This document shows, piece by piece, positions 1-8,448 of a stretch of 16,806 nucleotides of DNA. Position 1 is the stretch's first letter. Each line of letters starts with the position of its first letter. The notes under the pieces are model-generated. The model had not been told where the DNA came from, searched no databases, and worked only from the letters and a program-made list of their open reading frames with translations. The stretch spans positions 1 through 16,806 of the forward strand of contig WBXJ01000035.1 of the NCBI GenBank assembly GCA_008933045.1, in the 5' to 3' direction. The DNA comes from Verrucomicrobiota bacterium (GTDB lineage: Bacteria > Verrucomicrobiota > Verrucomicrobiia > Limisphaerales > SXQI01). The translations under genes were made by a program, and so were the position numbers.

Positions 1-975
1 ATCAAATTGAATGTTGCGGAACGGGTTAAAGTAATCGACCTCGATGCTGAGTTTTTCGGCAAAAAACTCTCTTGAATAGGGTAGGACGGATCCGCCGCCG
101 GCTAGAAACACTCGCACTGGGGCAGAGCCGCCTTGTTGAGAGCGATAGAATTGAATGGTTTGGTTGACTTGGATATGGAGGCGGGTCAACACTTGGCGGG
201 CGATTTTTGAGATGGCCGCTTCTTGAGGATCCTCCGGCTCAGCGTAGGCTCCACCTAAGCTGACGGAACCTTTAAGAATTTTGACTTCTTCGGCTTTGGC
301 GAAGGACATTTTGGACTCTGCAGCGAAGTCCTGCGTAATCGAATTCGCGCCGATATTGATGCTGCGGCAAAAAACTTTACCCTTCTCAAAAAAGAGGATG
401 TTTGAAGTTTTAGCACCGATGTCCAGGAGCATGGTGCATCCGTCCAAATCACCGTAATTAAACCGGAAGGAATTGCAAAGTGCGGCTGGGCTGACATCGA
501 CCAATTGGAGCTTGATGTTGCTTGTGGCAGCGACTCGAAATAGTCCTTCGACCATCTCGGTTTTCATCGCGACTAGGAAAACCTCGATCTCGCCGGTGTT
601 GGTGGCACCCATGATCTGGTAGTCCCAGACCGCTTCTTCCAAAGGATAGGGCACATTCTGTTGTGCCTCGTATTGGATGATTTGTGTAACCTTGGAGCTA
701 TCGACGGGGGGTAGCTTGACAAACTTTGAAAAGACGTGGAAGCCTGGAGCGCAGACGTTGGCCAGTCTGGATTTGAACTGGTTCTGGGCGAGGAGTTCGG
801 TTAGGGCTTTCTGGAGAGCACCTTCGCGCTTCGCATCCTGTGAACCCTCAATCCCGAGAGGTTTGATCCCATACTGTTTCAACGTCAGTGAGCCCGCCTC
901 GTTCGATTCGAACTCAGCGATCTTAACACTGCCTGCCCCGAATTCGAGGCTCAGAAATGATTTATTGTTGATCAT
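1..975 (-). CDS. pilM: Type IV pilus assembly protein PilM (C-terminus cut by window edge)
   Basis: Actin-like ATPase-fold protein of the inner-membrane type IV pilus or type II secretion platform. In characterised systems it binds nucleotide on the cytoplasmic side and recruits the N-terminal tail of PilN. I translated it by hand from ATG at 975 and read 325 codons without a stop to the window edge; family members are about 340-360 residues, so roughly the last 20-30 are missing. Visible hallmarks are the N-terminal FLSLEFGAGSVKIAEF (residues about 6-21, the first phosphate-binding strand), TQIIQYEAQQNVPYPLEEAV near residue 95 (a strong PilM signature), a second nucleotide-site segment near LLDIGAKTSNILF, and LAGGGSVLP near residue 293 followed by FFAEKLSIEVDYFNPF. 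No Shine-Dalgarno motif precedes the start. pilN, pilO and pilQ would be expected beyond the left edge. Identification rests on motifs and is secure. Confidence 0.93.
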   Translation of the reverse strand, partial: MINNKSFLSLEFGAGSVKIAEFESNEAGSLTLKQYGIKPLGIEGSQDAKREGALQKALTELLAQNQFKSRLANVCAPGFHVFSKFVKLPPVDSSKVTQIIQYEAQQNVPYPLEEAVWDYQIMGATNTGEIEVFLVAMKTEMVEGLFRVAATSNIKLQLVDVSPAALCNSFRFNYGDLDGCTMLLDIGAKTSNILFFEKGKVFCRSINIGANSITQDFAAESKMSFAKAEEVKILKGSVSLGGAYAEPEDPQEAAISKIARQVLTRLHIQVNQTIQFYRSQQGGSAPVRVFLAGGGSVLPYSREFFAEKLSIEVDYFNPFRNIQFD

Positions 976-1006
976 TTATCAGTTTGACAGCTTCCGAGAA
1001 CAAAAC

Positions 1007-1020
1007 GTTCCCACGGGAAC
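1007..1020. repeat. Perfect palindrome in pilM leader
   Basis: GTTCCC and GGGAAC are perfect 6-base inverted arms around a 2-base AC spacer. The element lies 32 bases before the pilM start and downstream of the candidate promoter at 1059-1086. The compact, dyad-symmetric shape suits a dimeric repressor operator. The 2-base spacer is too short for an RNA hairpin with a full stem, and no T-tract follows. The regulatory role is inference. Confidence 0.35.
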
Positions 1021-1058
1021 AAACCCAGTGACAACTCTGTAGAGAAACTCGGGTGCAG

Positions 1059-1086
1059 ACTGTAAGAATATCCGGCTTGGGGTCAA
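1059..1086 (-). promoter_or_regulatory. Candidate sigma70-type promoter for pilM
   Basis: Read on the minus strand, TTGACC (-35, 5 of 6 to consensus) is followed after 16 bases by TACAGT (-10, 4 of 6). Transcription would start near 1052, giving a leader of about 77 bases that includes the palindrome at 1007-1020. The -35 sits in TTTGACCCC, a 9-mer also present at the candidate promoter before the exopolysaccharide operon. Prediction from consensus only. Confidence 0.35.
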
Positions 1087-1090
1087 ACAC

Positions 1091-1109
1091 AAAAATTCGA
1101 AAAATTCGA
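1091..1109 (-). terminator. Weak candidate terminator after the UDP-glucuronate decarboxylase gene
   Basis: Just past the stop codon at 1115, the minus strand reads TCGAA-TTT-TTCGA (positions 1109-1097), then A and five T residues, with more T-rich sequence beyond. The stem is only 5 bp and AT-rich, so it is much weaker than a typical intrinsic terminator. It is noted because it is in the right place at the end of the operon and is followed by a T-run. Confidence 0.25.
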
Positions 1110-1114
1110 TCGGA

Positions 1115-2104
1115 CTAGATTCTCGGTTTTTCGGAAAGGTTTTCGACCACGTTTTTGAAATAGGCGATGGTGAGTTCCATCCCTTCCTCGAGGCCGATGA
1201 TGGGTTCCCAGTTCAATAATTGACGGGCGGTGGAAATGTCGGGTTGGCGGAGTTTTGGGTCATCTTTGGGGAGGGGGGTGTAAATAATTTGGCTCTTTGA
1301 TTGCGTGGCGGCGATGATGGAGTGTGCAAATTTGAGCATGGAAATTTCGCGGGGGTTGCCAATGTTCACGGGCAGATGTGTCTCGCTCATCATCAATCGG
1401 TAGATGCCCTCGATGAGATCAGAAACATAGCAAAAACTGCGCGTTTGAGAGCCGTCTCCATAGACGGTTACTGGCTGATCCTGAAGCGCGGCACCGATGA
1501 AGGAGGGAACGACGCGGCCGTCATTGAGTCGCATCCGGGGGCCGTAGGTGTTGAAAATGCGGACGATGCGTGTGTCCACCTGATGCTCACGATGGTAGGC
1601 CATGACAAGGGCTTCCCCAAAACGTTTGGCCTCGTCGTAGCAACCTCGAGGTCCGATGGTGTTGACGTTACCCCAGTAACTCTCGGGTTGGGGGTGAATC
1701 AAAGGATCTCCGTAAATCTCGGAAGTCGAGGCGAGAAGGATTCGTGCGTTCTTGTGCTTGGCCAAGCCTAAAGCTTTGTGAGTGCCTAGGGAGCCGACCT
1801 TGAGTGTCTGAATGGGTAATTCTAGATAGTCAATGGGACTGGCTGGTGAGGCGAAATGCCAAACGTAATCCACGGGTACGTCCAGGTAGATAAACTCAGT
1901 GATGTCCTGATTGATAAATTTGAAATTGGGATTGCCCACCAAATGTGAAATGTTGGCGATCGACCCGGTCACCAGATTATCGATGGCGATTACGTAATGC
2001 CCTTGTTTGAGAAGATAATCGGTGAGGTGTGACCCAAGGAAACCGGCACCGCCCGTCACGACGGAGGTGGTTTTTGGCTTTAAAGCCGGGGTTGATTTCG
2101 TCAT
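1115..2104 (-). CDS. UDP-glucuronate decarboxylase (UDP-xylose synthase), extended SDR
   Basis: Cytoplasmic NAD-dependent enzyme converting UDP-glucuronate to UDP-xylose, a precursor for xylose-containing polysaccharide. The 329-residue length is normal for the family. The Rossmann motif GGAGFLG is at residues 18-24. The family-typical stretch ASPASPIDY begins near residue 85, STSEIYGDP starts at 126 and contains the catalytic Ser/Thr-Glu pair, and the Tyr-Lys pair is Y156/K160 in CYDEAKR. The long match in the STSE to YDEAK region favours UXS over UDP-glucose 4-epimerase or dTDP-glucose dehydratase. It is the last gene of the seven-gene minus-strand locus, starting 11 bases after the glycosylphosphotransferase stop, with no Shine-Dalgarno motif, so translational coupling is plausible. 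No UDP-glucose dehydrogenase to make its substrate is in the window. Identification is secure; its use in this locus is inferred from position. Confidence 0.92.
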   Translation of the reverse strand: MTKSTPALKPKTTSVVTGGAGFLGSHLTDYLLKQGHYVIAIDNLVTGSIANISHLVGNPNFKFINQDITEFIYLDVPVDYVWHFASPASPIDYLELPIQTLKVGSLGTHKALGLAKHKNARILLASTSEIYGDPLIHPQPESYWGNVNTIGPRGCYDEAKRFGEALVMAYHREHQVDTRIVRIFNTYGPRMRLNDGRVVPSFIGAALQDQPVTVYGDGSQTRSFCYVSDLIEGIYRLMMSETHLPVNIGNPREISMLKFAHSIIAATQSKSQIIYTPLPKDDPKLRQPDISTARQLLNWEPIIGLEEGMELTIAYFKNVVENLSEKPRI

Positions 2105-2115
2105 AAAAATTGAAG

Positions 2116-3522
2116 CTACTTGGCACCGCTGCCTCGAACCACAACGGGAATGGTTCTGAAGAGGATTTTAATATCCAACCAGATGGACCAATTATCGATA
2201 TATTCCAAGTCCAACCGAACCCAATCAGCGAAATCCAAAACGTTGCTTCGTCCTTCAATTTGCCAGAGACAGGTGAGGCCGGGCTTAACCGATAATCGGC
2301 GACGATGGGCTAGATCGGAAAAGCGATGTGTTTCCTCTATCGGCAACGGACGAGGTCCCACCAAGCTCATATCGCCCCGCAGCACATTGAATAACTGGGG
2401 GAGTTCGTCGATGCTGTATTTGCGAAGAAAACGGCCTAGGGGAGTTATACGGGGATCATTGGTGATTTTGAAGACAGGGCCTGTCATTTCGTTGAACACC
2501 TCTAGTTCCTGTTTTCGTTGCTCCGCATTGGTCACCATCGAGCGAAACTTGTACATCGTGAAGGGGCGTCCATTCAAACCGCTTCGCTGCTGCTTAAAAA
2601 ACACAGGGCCCGGGGAAAGGATTTTAACCATCAAAGCCGCCAGAACCAATATGGGGGCCAGAAGCAAGAGAGCGATGGCTGAACCGGTTGCGTCGATTGC
2701 ACTTTTGGCTAGGTGGTGCCATGAATCATCCGGAGTCCGACGAAAGATTAAAATCGGACGGTTCTGGTATTCATCGAGAATGGTATGTGAGAACTGGGTG
2801 TTTAAAAAATCAGCCAACAACCAAACTTCGACCCCCTCAACTTCGCATGCCTGAATGGTTTTTTCGATCTGACCGAAGTAGGTGTGGGTGGCGGCAATTA
2901 AAACGCCGTTGACCGAATCACGGTGCATGGCTTCGACTAAATCCTCGACCGTGTGGTCATTGATATCAAACTGTGCGACGATTTTTAGTTGGTTGGAGGG
3001 TTCTTTTTGAAGATCAGTCACCAACCGTTGAGCGTCCGCCTTCGTGCCCACCAAAATAAAGCGTTTGTGCCACTGAGGATTTGCTAAACCAGAGTTGCGA
3101 TAGTATCGAAATCCCTCCTCCTTGAGCATGAGGAGAAGCCAACTTATGGGGGCAAAAAGGATAATGACTGTTCGGGAGAGATCCTGTTTCGTAAGGATCA
3201 AAATGAAGCTGATAACGAGAACAAAAATAGCACAAGTTTTGGCCACCCCCCAGGCTAAACGTAACCGTGAGGGTGAAATGGATCGTTGGTAAAAACCTTG
3301 AGTTTCCAAAAGAAACGGACCCAAAGGAAAAATGACGACCAAAAGCCATAGCCAGACGGAAAACGGTCGGATGGCTTGAACTCCATCAAACATATTGACC
3401 GCCCAAACAGGCATTTCCCAGTTATTCCGGAGGAAATGAGCGAGGAATATCCCGAGGCAAAAAATAAAACCGTCCAAGGCTTTTTGCAGCCGGGCGAGAA
3501 TCTGTTTTTTGCGGCGAAACAT
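2116..3522 (-). CDS. Exopolysaccharide polyprenyl glycosylphosphotransferase (sugar transferase)
   Basis: Inner-membrane initiating enzyme that moves a hexose-1-phosphate from a UDP-sugar to undecaprenyl phosphate, starting assembly of an exopolysaccharide repeat unit. At 468 residues it has the usual full-length layout of the WbaP/EpsE-like class: four N-terminal hydrophobic segments (about 15-32, 54-74, 92-111, 117-133), a nucleotide-binding-like middle domain (about 153-245), one further membrane helix (about 278-300), and the catalytic bacterial sugar transferase domain. The last carries GPVFFKQQRSG (305-315), KFRSMV (325-330), IDELPQLFNVLRGDMSLVGPRP (371-392, containing the catalytic Asp-Glu) and PGLTCLWQIEGRS (414-426). 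It starts 7 bases after the EpsI stop, so it is tightly coupled to the exosortase genes. The sugar transferred cannot be read from sequence. Family assignment is secure. Confidence 0.95.
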   Translation of the reverse strand: MFRRKKQILARLQKALDGFIFCLGIFLAHFLRNNWEMPVWAVNMFDGVQAIRPFSVWLWLLVVIFPLGPFLLETQGFYQRSISPSRLRLAWGVAKTCAIFVLVISFILILTKQDLSRTVIILFAPISWLLLMLKEEGFRYYRNSGLANPQWHKRFILVGTKADAQRLVTDLQKEPSNQLKIVAQFDINDHTVEDLVEAMHRDSVNGVLIAATHTYFGQIEKTIQACEVEGVEVWLLADFLNTQFSHTILDEYQNRPILIFRRTPDDSWHHLAKSAIDATGSAIALLLLAPILVLAALMVKILSPGPVFFKQQRSGLNGRPFTMYKFRSMVTNAEQRKQELEVFNEMTGPVFKITNDPRITPLGRFLRKYSIDELPQLFNVLRGDMSLVGPRPLPIEETHRFSDLAHRRRLSVKPGLTCLWQIEGRSNVLDFADWVRLDLEYIDNWSIWLDIKILFRTIPVVVRGSGAK

Positions 3523-3529
3523 GGCGTGT

Positions 3530-4336
3530 CTATTCGGGCAAACTGACCCCTAATCGAGCGACTGCACTCCCAGATGATTCGTTGCTAAATCCTTGCTGCC
3601 CAACCAGTTGCGGACCGGTGGAGAGCTGAAACTCTGGAACCGTGAGGGCCATCACTTCTTTCATGCGTTCAAAAGTGGAGCCTTCACTTCCAGGATAACA
3701 GACAGAAAAGTAAGTGATGTAGGCCCACCTTTGCAAGGTATTAGATGTCAACATATCCCGAGCCATTAGCATCATTCGCTCGAGGTGATCCGGGGTCATT
3801 TGTTGATCGGCGACAAACCAATAGGTGTAAAGGCCGTGAATCGTTTGAGGCTGACCATTAACACGGCGTTGGATGGATGTGGTGAGCTTCATCACCTTCA
3901 TATCGTAGGGGTGAGGTTTTGGAATCCGAACGGTGACAACTTCGGTCTTCTCAATTTGCCATCCCTGTCCGACGAGGCAATACTGGGGTTTATGGATGCT
4001 GGTGCGATCCGCGCCCATGAGCACGACGCTGGCACGCGTTTCGAAGCCATCCTTCGCGGTGTAATGCGCGCGTCCGTATGTGGTATCCTTTGGGAGCCAG
4101 TTCAGCTCCATATCGGTTACCGGCTGCTTCCCAAAGGTGTATCCCTCGACATTCGATGGGAGATAGACGCTTTGGTTGGCCACAACTCGACCCGCTTCGT
4201 TACGAATGGCCTCTTGTACGACGCGGACGCCCGGTACGCCCAATTTCTGGGCGCGCTGAAGGCGAAGTAACACCAGAGCGCAGAGGGCCATGACGAGGCA
4301 AGCGAGTCCAAATATCTTAAGCTCGGAACGGGTCAT
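3530..4336 (-). CDS. epsI: EpsI family exosortase-associated protein
   Basis: Protein of the EpsI family (DUF3485-type), which occurs either fused to the C-terminus of exosortases or encoded beside them in exopolysaccharide loci. Its biochemical role is unsettled; a part in exosortase-linked export or polymer handling is the usual proposal. The 268-residue protein has one N-terminal membrane segment (about 8-25), so most of it should lie outside the inner membrane. The family signature is visible at residues 111-126: a basic-His-Lys-Pro stretch, then YCLVGQGW, matching the HxPxxCLPGxGW-like core. A later conserved-looking segment is GLYTYWFVADQQ (168-179). The ATG overlaps the exosortase stop by 4 bases (ATGA), typical of translational coupling, and supports the two proteins working as a pair. 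The last ~30 residues are Ser/Gly-rich and look disordered. Confidence 0.88.
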   Translation of the reverse strand: MTRSELKIFGLACLVMALCALVLLRLQRAQKLGVPGVRVVQEAIRNEAGRVVANQSVYLPSNVEGYTFGKQPVTDMELNWLPKDTTYGRAHYTAKDGFETRASVVLMGADRTSIHKPQYCLVGQGWQIEKTEVVTVRIPKPHPYDMKVMKLTTSIQRRVNGQPQTIHGLYTYWFVADQQMTPDHLERMMLMARDMLTSNTLQRWAYITYFSVCYPGSEGSTFERMKEVMALTVPEFQLSTGPQLVGQQGFSNESSGSAVARLGVSLPE

Positions 4337-5313
4337 GCGGGTTCTGGATTCGGGGCCGGGTTTTTCGGGGTGGATTGAGGAGCAACATCCTCACGCAGGT
4401 AAGAACCGACGAGCAGTAGCAGCCCTAGGGCTACGGCAAAGGTGATAAAACCAAATTTCTGCTCGATCATCAAACCATACTGGAGACCGAAGGCTTCTCC
4501 CACCACAATAACGGTGGTCACACGCACCCAGTTGCCTAAAATCGCGAGCGGGAGGGAGAGGATCACGATAAGTCCACGTTTCCACCCCGTTTTGAAACTG
4601 GTAAAGCCGTAGATGGAGCTGAGTGCCACCAAGGTGACCAAGCTTCTAATTCCACTGCAGGCCGGGGCGACATCATACATTGCAACCCCTTTCGCATTCA
4701 TGATTTGGGAACCGTTCCTAAATACTTCGATGCCCAAGATATTATGCGCCGCCCCAACGGAGAGTTTCGTGATGAGGATGCGCATCGGGAAGGTGATCGT
4801 TTCAGCCAGCGCATTCAGAGGAACGCAGAAGACGAGTAGCACCATGGGGAACGTGCTGGCCCACATGAATTTGCGCCCCCAAGTCAGACCAAGCAACGAG
4901 TAGATGCCTAGCAGGAATCCGAACATCGAGATGCGGGTTTGTTGGATCATGTATCCCGCGAGGTGAAGGATGATCGCTGCGATCAGGAGAGGAAGGGCAC
5001 CTTTCCAGGGACCCGAGATGGCCTCGCGCATTTCCTGACGTTTCCACCAAAAAAGCCCGATCACCATCAGAGGAATCCAACGGCCAAAACTGTCATCCTC
5101 GGAATTGTAGTAACAATACTCCAGCCATCCAAAGATGGATGGAGTGTTCATGTAACCTAAGGTCGAGTTTCCAAAGTAATCAAATAGCAGCACCCAAGCT
5201 GTGAATAAGCAGCCGAAAAGAATTTTGTGGGGCCACTGCTTCCAATAAAGGATCAGCTCGGCTGTAAACTCCTGCGCCAGACTTGGTCTTGGCTCCACTT
5301 TAGCTTCGCTCAT
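4333..5313 (-). CDS. Exosortase (archaeosortase/exosortase family transpeptidase-like membrane protein)
   Basis: Integral inner-membrane enzyme predicted to cut exported proteins at a C-terminal PEP-CTERM-like tag, linked in other bacteria to exopolysaccharide loci. I choose ATG at 5313 (326 residues). The frame is open to a GTG at 5376, but that would overlap the glycosyltransferase gene by 26 bases and add a polar, unconserved N-terminus. About eight hydrophobic segments fill residues 30-305, and the tail is Pro-rich. The catalytic Cys is C219 in PACSG and the conserved Arg is R264 in GNWVR. The third conserved position, normally His about 20 residues later before a Gly-x3-Phe motif, is E284 in MIEQKFGFITF. 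I checked the codons for that stretch in the nucleotide sequence. EpsI follows with a 4-base overlap. The family is clear; whether this subtype is active, and on which tag, is unknown. Confidence 0.9.
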   Translation of the reverse strand: MSEAKVEPRPSLAQEFTAELILYWKQWPHKILFGCLFTAWVLLFDYFGNSTLGYMNTPSIFGWLEYCYYNSEDDSFGRWIPLMVIGLFWWKRQEMREAISGPWKGALPLLIAAIILHLAGYMIQQTRISMFGFLLGIYSLLGLTWGRKFMWASTFPMVLLVFCVPLNALAETITFPMRILITKLSVGAAHNILGIEVFRNGSQIMNAKGVAMYDVAPACSGIRSLVTLVALSSIYGFTSFKTGWKRGLIVILSLPLAILGNWVRVTTVIVVGEAFGLQYGLMIEQKFGFITFAVALGLLLLVGSYLREDVAPQSTPKNPAPNPEPA

Positions 5314-5350
5314 GTGATCCAGTTTCTGACACCTTATCGCCCTGATGAGC

Positions 5351-6535
5351 CTAGCGCAAGGCTCGTGCATATGCACGTTCGAGTTCGGCGACGGATCGCT
5401 CCCAGTTTAGCTCGGAACGTAATCGTGAAGCCCCTAATTGGCCCATTTTTTCGCGACGGACTGGATCATCTAGCAATTCAAGAATCCCATCCGCTAACCT
5501 TTGTGGAGATTCACCGGGGACGTAAAGTGCGGCCTCTCCTGCGGAGGCTCGGCTCTCGACCAAGTCAAACATGACTTGGGCTTTGCCAAAAACCATGTAC
5601 TCGAGGACTTTATTCATGGTGCAGGAGTGGTTGTAAGCGTTGGGAGGATCGCAGGTTACGCCTATATCTATTGTTTTTAATGCTTTAAATAGATAATCAT
5701 TGAGTGCCCAACCCGGGAAATCAACGTAGTTCTGCAAGTTGTACTGATCCCGTAAGGCCACCAGTGAGTCAAACTCTGGGCCATTACCCATGAGCAAGAA
5801 CTGCACGTCGTGGCGTCCGATAGAGTTCACGATATGGTTGATGGCCTCGATGAGGAAGTGGACTCCATCGGCACTTCCCATGACTCCCACATAGCCCACT
5901 AGGTAAGGTCGTCCTTTTTTAAGGGCTAGATCAGCCGGAGTTTCAAGGTTGGGAATTTTAGGGGCGGTACGGACGACAAACACATCCTCGGGCTGTTTTT
6001 TTCCGTTCTGTAAAGCGGCTGAGCGGTTAGTCTGGTTCGTCGCTAGAACCACATCCGCGCAGGCATAGGTCAAGCGTTGGGCTAGATTGACTGCGTTGTA
6101 AAGCAGGCCGCCCTTCTTAAATTTGGCTTCGAACATCTCCGGCCAGAGATCGTGGACATCGAAAATAACGCGTACCCCCCATAATTTGAAAGGCCAAGCC
6201 ACTAGGAAGAGGATATCTGGAGGATTGCACAGGTGAATGAGCTTGAACCGGTGGCGACGAAAAGCTTTCCAAGCGAGAATTGTCTCTCCCCAAAGTGCCG
6301 AGGTGTATTCGAGAAAAAAACCGAGGATGCCATTGGCTTCGAGACTGATCTTATGGCGATAGATTTGGATGCCATCGAGCAGCTCTTCGGAAGCTGTGTA
6401 GCCCTTCATTTGAGGGCAGATAATTACCACTTGGTAACCCATATCGCGAAGAGCGCATGCTTCCTGCCAGACACGGCGGTCGAGAGGAACCGGCAGGTTC
6501 TCGACAATGATCAGGATTGCGGGCTTCGGGGCCAT
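5351..6535 (-). CDS. Glycosyltransferase family 4
   Basis: GT-B fold, retaining glycosyltransferase expected to add a sugar from a nucleotide donor to the lipid-linked repeat unit on the cytoplasmic face. The 394-residue length is typical. The N-terminal acceptor domain (about 1-200) opens with AILIIVENLPVPLDRRVWQEA and contains HLCNPPD and DVHDLWPEMFE (126-136). The C-terminal donor domain (about 210-390) starts at GYVGVMG, with LLMGNGPE near 247-254 and the nucleotide-sugar segment KVLEYMVFGKAQVMFDLVE (309-327), which corresponds to the E-x7-E region. The overall pattern resembles WbuB/WcaC-like members. ATG at 6535 sits one base after the stop of the heparinase-like gene (TGA-G-ATG), indicating coupling. 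Donor and acceptor sugars cannot be predicted. Confidence 0.92.
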   Translation of the reverse strand: MAPKPAILIIVENLPVPLDRRVWQEACALRDMGYQVVIICPQMKGYTASEELLDGIQIYRHKISLEANGILGFFLEYTSALWGETILAWKAFRRHRFKLIHLCNPPDILFLVAWPFKLWGVRVIFDVHDLWPEMFEAKFKKGGLLYNAVNLAQRLTYACADVVLATNQTNRSAALQNGKKQPEDVFVVRTAPKIPNLETPADLALKKGRPYLVGYVGVMGSADGVHFLIEAINHIVNSIGRHDVQFLLMGNGPEFDSLVALRDQYNLQNYVDFPGWALNDYLFKALKTIDIGVTCDPPNAYNHSCTMNKVLEYMVFGKAQVMFDLVESRASAGEAALYVPGESPQRLADGILELLDDPVRREKMGQLGASRLRSELNWERSVAELERAYARALR

Positions 6536-6536
6536 C

Positions 6537-8444
6537 TCATTTTTCGAGGCGGAAAGTTGTGGTATGTTTTCGACCCGAGTGAGTATCGGTTTCCAGGCGC
6601 AATTGGGTAGAAACGCTCAAACGACGAAAATTGGGGGAACAAACCACCGCGATATCAGACTCGTTTAACTCAGCACGTGTCCAACCTGTTGCTGCTGGGT
6701 TGTTGGGCAGGGTTAAGCGGTCACCATCCCAGTTGTCGGTCTCGATGATGAAACGGCGGTCTCGGAGGTGCAGGCGATAAAAATTGCGAGAAATCGCCTC
6801 GACGCGAATCCCCGGAGCAAATTTCCAAATCACCACGAGGCACCCCTCGTCGCTGCCCTCATCGACTACAATCCATCCAGAACCGTTTTCAATTTCGGAA
6901 ATGGTTCGGCGTGTCTTTCGGTTGCCGATGGTTAATTCACCGACGAGCGAATGGAGCGGAGTTTTTTCTGCGCGTAGACTCGGGCTGGGGTGAGCATCCG
7001 CCCAGAGGAAGGTGCCGAGGCGGCGGGGTAAGGACTCGTCGAGGTAATGAGGGCCGTTGTGGGCTTCCCACGAAGCCAAATAATCGCGAATGGTGGAGTC
7101 GTGGTAGTAGGCTCCGGTGCCCGGATCAATGACGATGGCTTGGTCTCCGTGCCAAAGCGAAACATGGAGAGCGTCCAGATGACCGTGGGCGGAAGTGGCG
7201 AGGTAGCCTAGCGGCGAGGCGTCAAAACGTAGAACTGCTTGACCATTGTGCGAGATGGCGTAGCCAGCTTGGGTGAGAACTCGATCGGTGGGAGAAATCT
7301 GGGCAGAGCCTTTGTCGAACGAACTACCCCACCACCACGAGAGGGCCGAGCTTTGTTCCCCACGGAACCAAGCCCGCCATTCGTTTGACGCTTGAGTTTC
7401 ATCGAGAAAGAATGGGGAGACAAAGGCGTTGTCCGAATCACCAAAATCCCACGAGTCGCCGGCTACTTTGAAGTCACCGTAGAAACGCCCAGCGAGTTCA
7501 AGTCGTTTGGTCGCAGCGTCGGAGACTGTGCGTCCCACACCTTCGAGTGCGACTTTTGCCTGCCAGCAAAATTCCCAAGAAAACAAGTGGTAACCCAGTG
7601 CTTGTTCTCGGTTATTCCCATCGGAATCGAATTGAAGCAAAATTTCCTTCTCGAGGCGTGGCTGAAGCGCATCCAAAGTGGTGGATATTTTTTCCAGCTC
7701 AGGCCAACGGGCGAGCGCGAGAACTAGGCCGGCGAGTTCGCCGATCAAATGATTGTTTGCCGACGACCCAAAGGAGCAGTAACGCCAAGTATAATGAGCG
7801 TGGGGCCCTGCTAAGTCACGGCAGAGAGCGGCCCATTGGGGCTGGGCGAAACCAGAAGCTTGAATTAAGGAATCGATCCAAACTAACTGAAGTAAACGAA
7901 GACCTGTTTCGAGGCCGCTCGTCCAATTCAGCCCAGTATAGGGTCGGTTATTTTTTTGCCAATCGGCCAGCCAAGATTGACAGGTGTTGGCGGCATTTTG
8001 ATCATTGAGTAGGTAGGCACCGAGTGCCAAGCGCACCAATTGATTCCAGCGATTAGGTTCCCAAATCAGTTTGATGTCCCCTACCCTCGCCTGTTTGCGA
8101 TGATCGAGTTGAAAGCTTGGTTTGGTGTCGAAAAAATCTTCACCGACGAGGTAATCCAAATGCCACCGAGGTGGTTGGTCAACTTGGAGGGGAACATGAC
8201 CGAAGGCTTTCCAGCGGCCTGCGAGAATATGTTCCACATCGGCCCGGAGCTTGAGGCGGAGTTCCTGAGGAGCTGTTTTAATCGAAGGGAGCTCAGGGAA
8301 TGTGCGAGGCGACGCAGGCAGTTCCGGCCACTTGGGGAGGGTCAACAAATCGAGTCGTTGACGAAGTTTTTTGCGGGCGTGAAGAAATTGTTCGCCCGGG
8401 CTCATGGCCCATAAACGATGCCAATACCAAGCGAGTTTACTCAT
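6537..8444 (-). CDS. Heparinase II/III family protein (polysaccharide lyase-like)
   Basis: Member of the heparinase II/III-like lyase group, which cleaves uronate-containing polysaccharides by beta-elimination. I choose ATG at 8444 (635 residues), 4 bases after the preceding stop; the frame also extends to a TTG at 8501 that would overlap the upstream gene. The N-terminal part (about 60-370) is a helical toroid-like domain with SANNHLIGE (228-236), where the Asn of the NNH motif is a candidate catalytic residue, and a Tyr in GYHLFSWEF (about 284-292). The C-terminal beta-sandwich begins near 400 with SAHGHLDALHVSLW (418-431) and IDPGTGAYY (439-447), signatures of the family. No signal peptide is visible, so it would be cytoplasmic or exported by another route. 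Such proteins recur in exopolysaccharide loci beside a bi-domain oxidoreductase and GT4, as here. True substrate and lyase activity are unproven. Confidence 0.88.
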   Translation of the reverse strand: MSKLAWYWHRLWAMSPGEQFLHARKKLRQRLDLLTLPKWPELPASPRTFPELPSIKTAPQELRLKLRADVEHILAGRWKAFGHVPLQVDQPPRWHLDYLVGEDFFDTKPSFQLDHRKQARVGDIKLIWEPNRWNQLVRLALGAYLLNDQNAANTCQSWLADWQKNNRPYTGLNWTSGLETGLRLLQLVWIDSLIQASGFAQPQWAALCRDLAGPHAHYTWRYCSFGSSANNHLIGELAGLVLALARWPELEKISTTLDALQPRLEKEILLQFDSDGNNREQALGYHLFSWEFCWQAKVALEGVGRTVSDAATKRLELAGRFYGDFKVAGDSWDFGDSDNAFVSPFFLDETQASNEWRAWFRGEQSSALSWWWGSSFDKGSAQISPTDRVLTQAGYAISHNGQAVLRFDASPLGYLATSAHGHLDALHVSLWHGDQAIVIDPGTGAYYHDSTIRDYLASWEAHNGPHYLDESLPRRLGTFLWADAHPSPSLRAEKTPLHSLVGELTIGNRKTRRTISEIENGSGWIVVDEGSDEGCLVVIWKFAPGIRVEAISRNFYRLHLRDRRFIIETDNWDGDRLTLPNNPAATGWTRAELNESDIAVVCSPNFRRLSVSTQLRLETDTHSGRKHTTTFRLEK

Positions 8445-8448
8445 GTCG

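Noticed and set aside
677..1042. 121-codon plus-strand frame crossing the pilM start
   Set aside because: Covers conserved pilM coding sequence on the opposite strand and shows no family motif.
1301..1771. 156-codon open frame on the plus strand
   Set aside because: Antisense to the well-supported UDP-glucuronate decarboxylase; composition looks like a frame shadow and no domain is recognisable.
2120..2854. 244-codon open frame on the plus strand
   Set aside because: Lies entirely opposite the glycosylphosphotransferase; rich in Arg/Ser/Lys with no coherent motifs, as expected of an antisense shadow.
5314..5376. N-terminal extension of the exosortase to a GTG at 5376
   Set aside because: Overlaps the glycosyltransferase 3' end and adds a Cys/Arg-rich polar stretch; ATG at 5313 gives a normal start.
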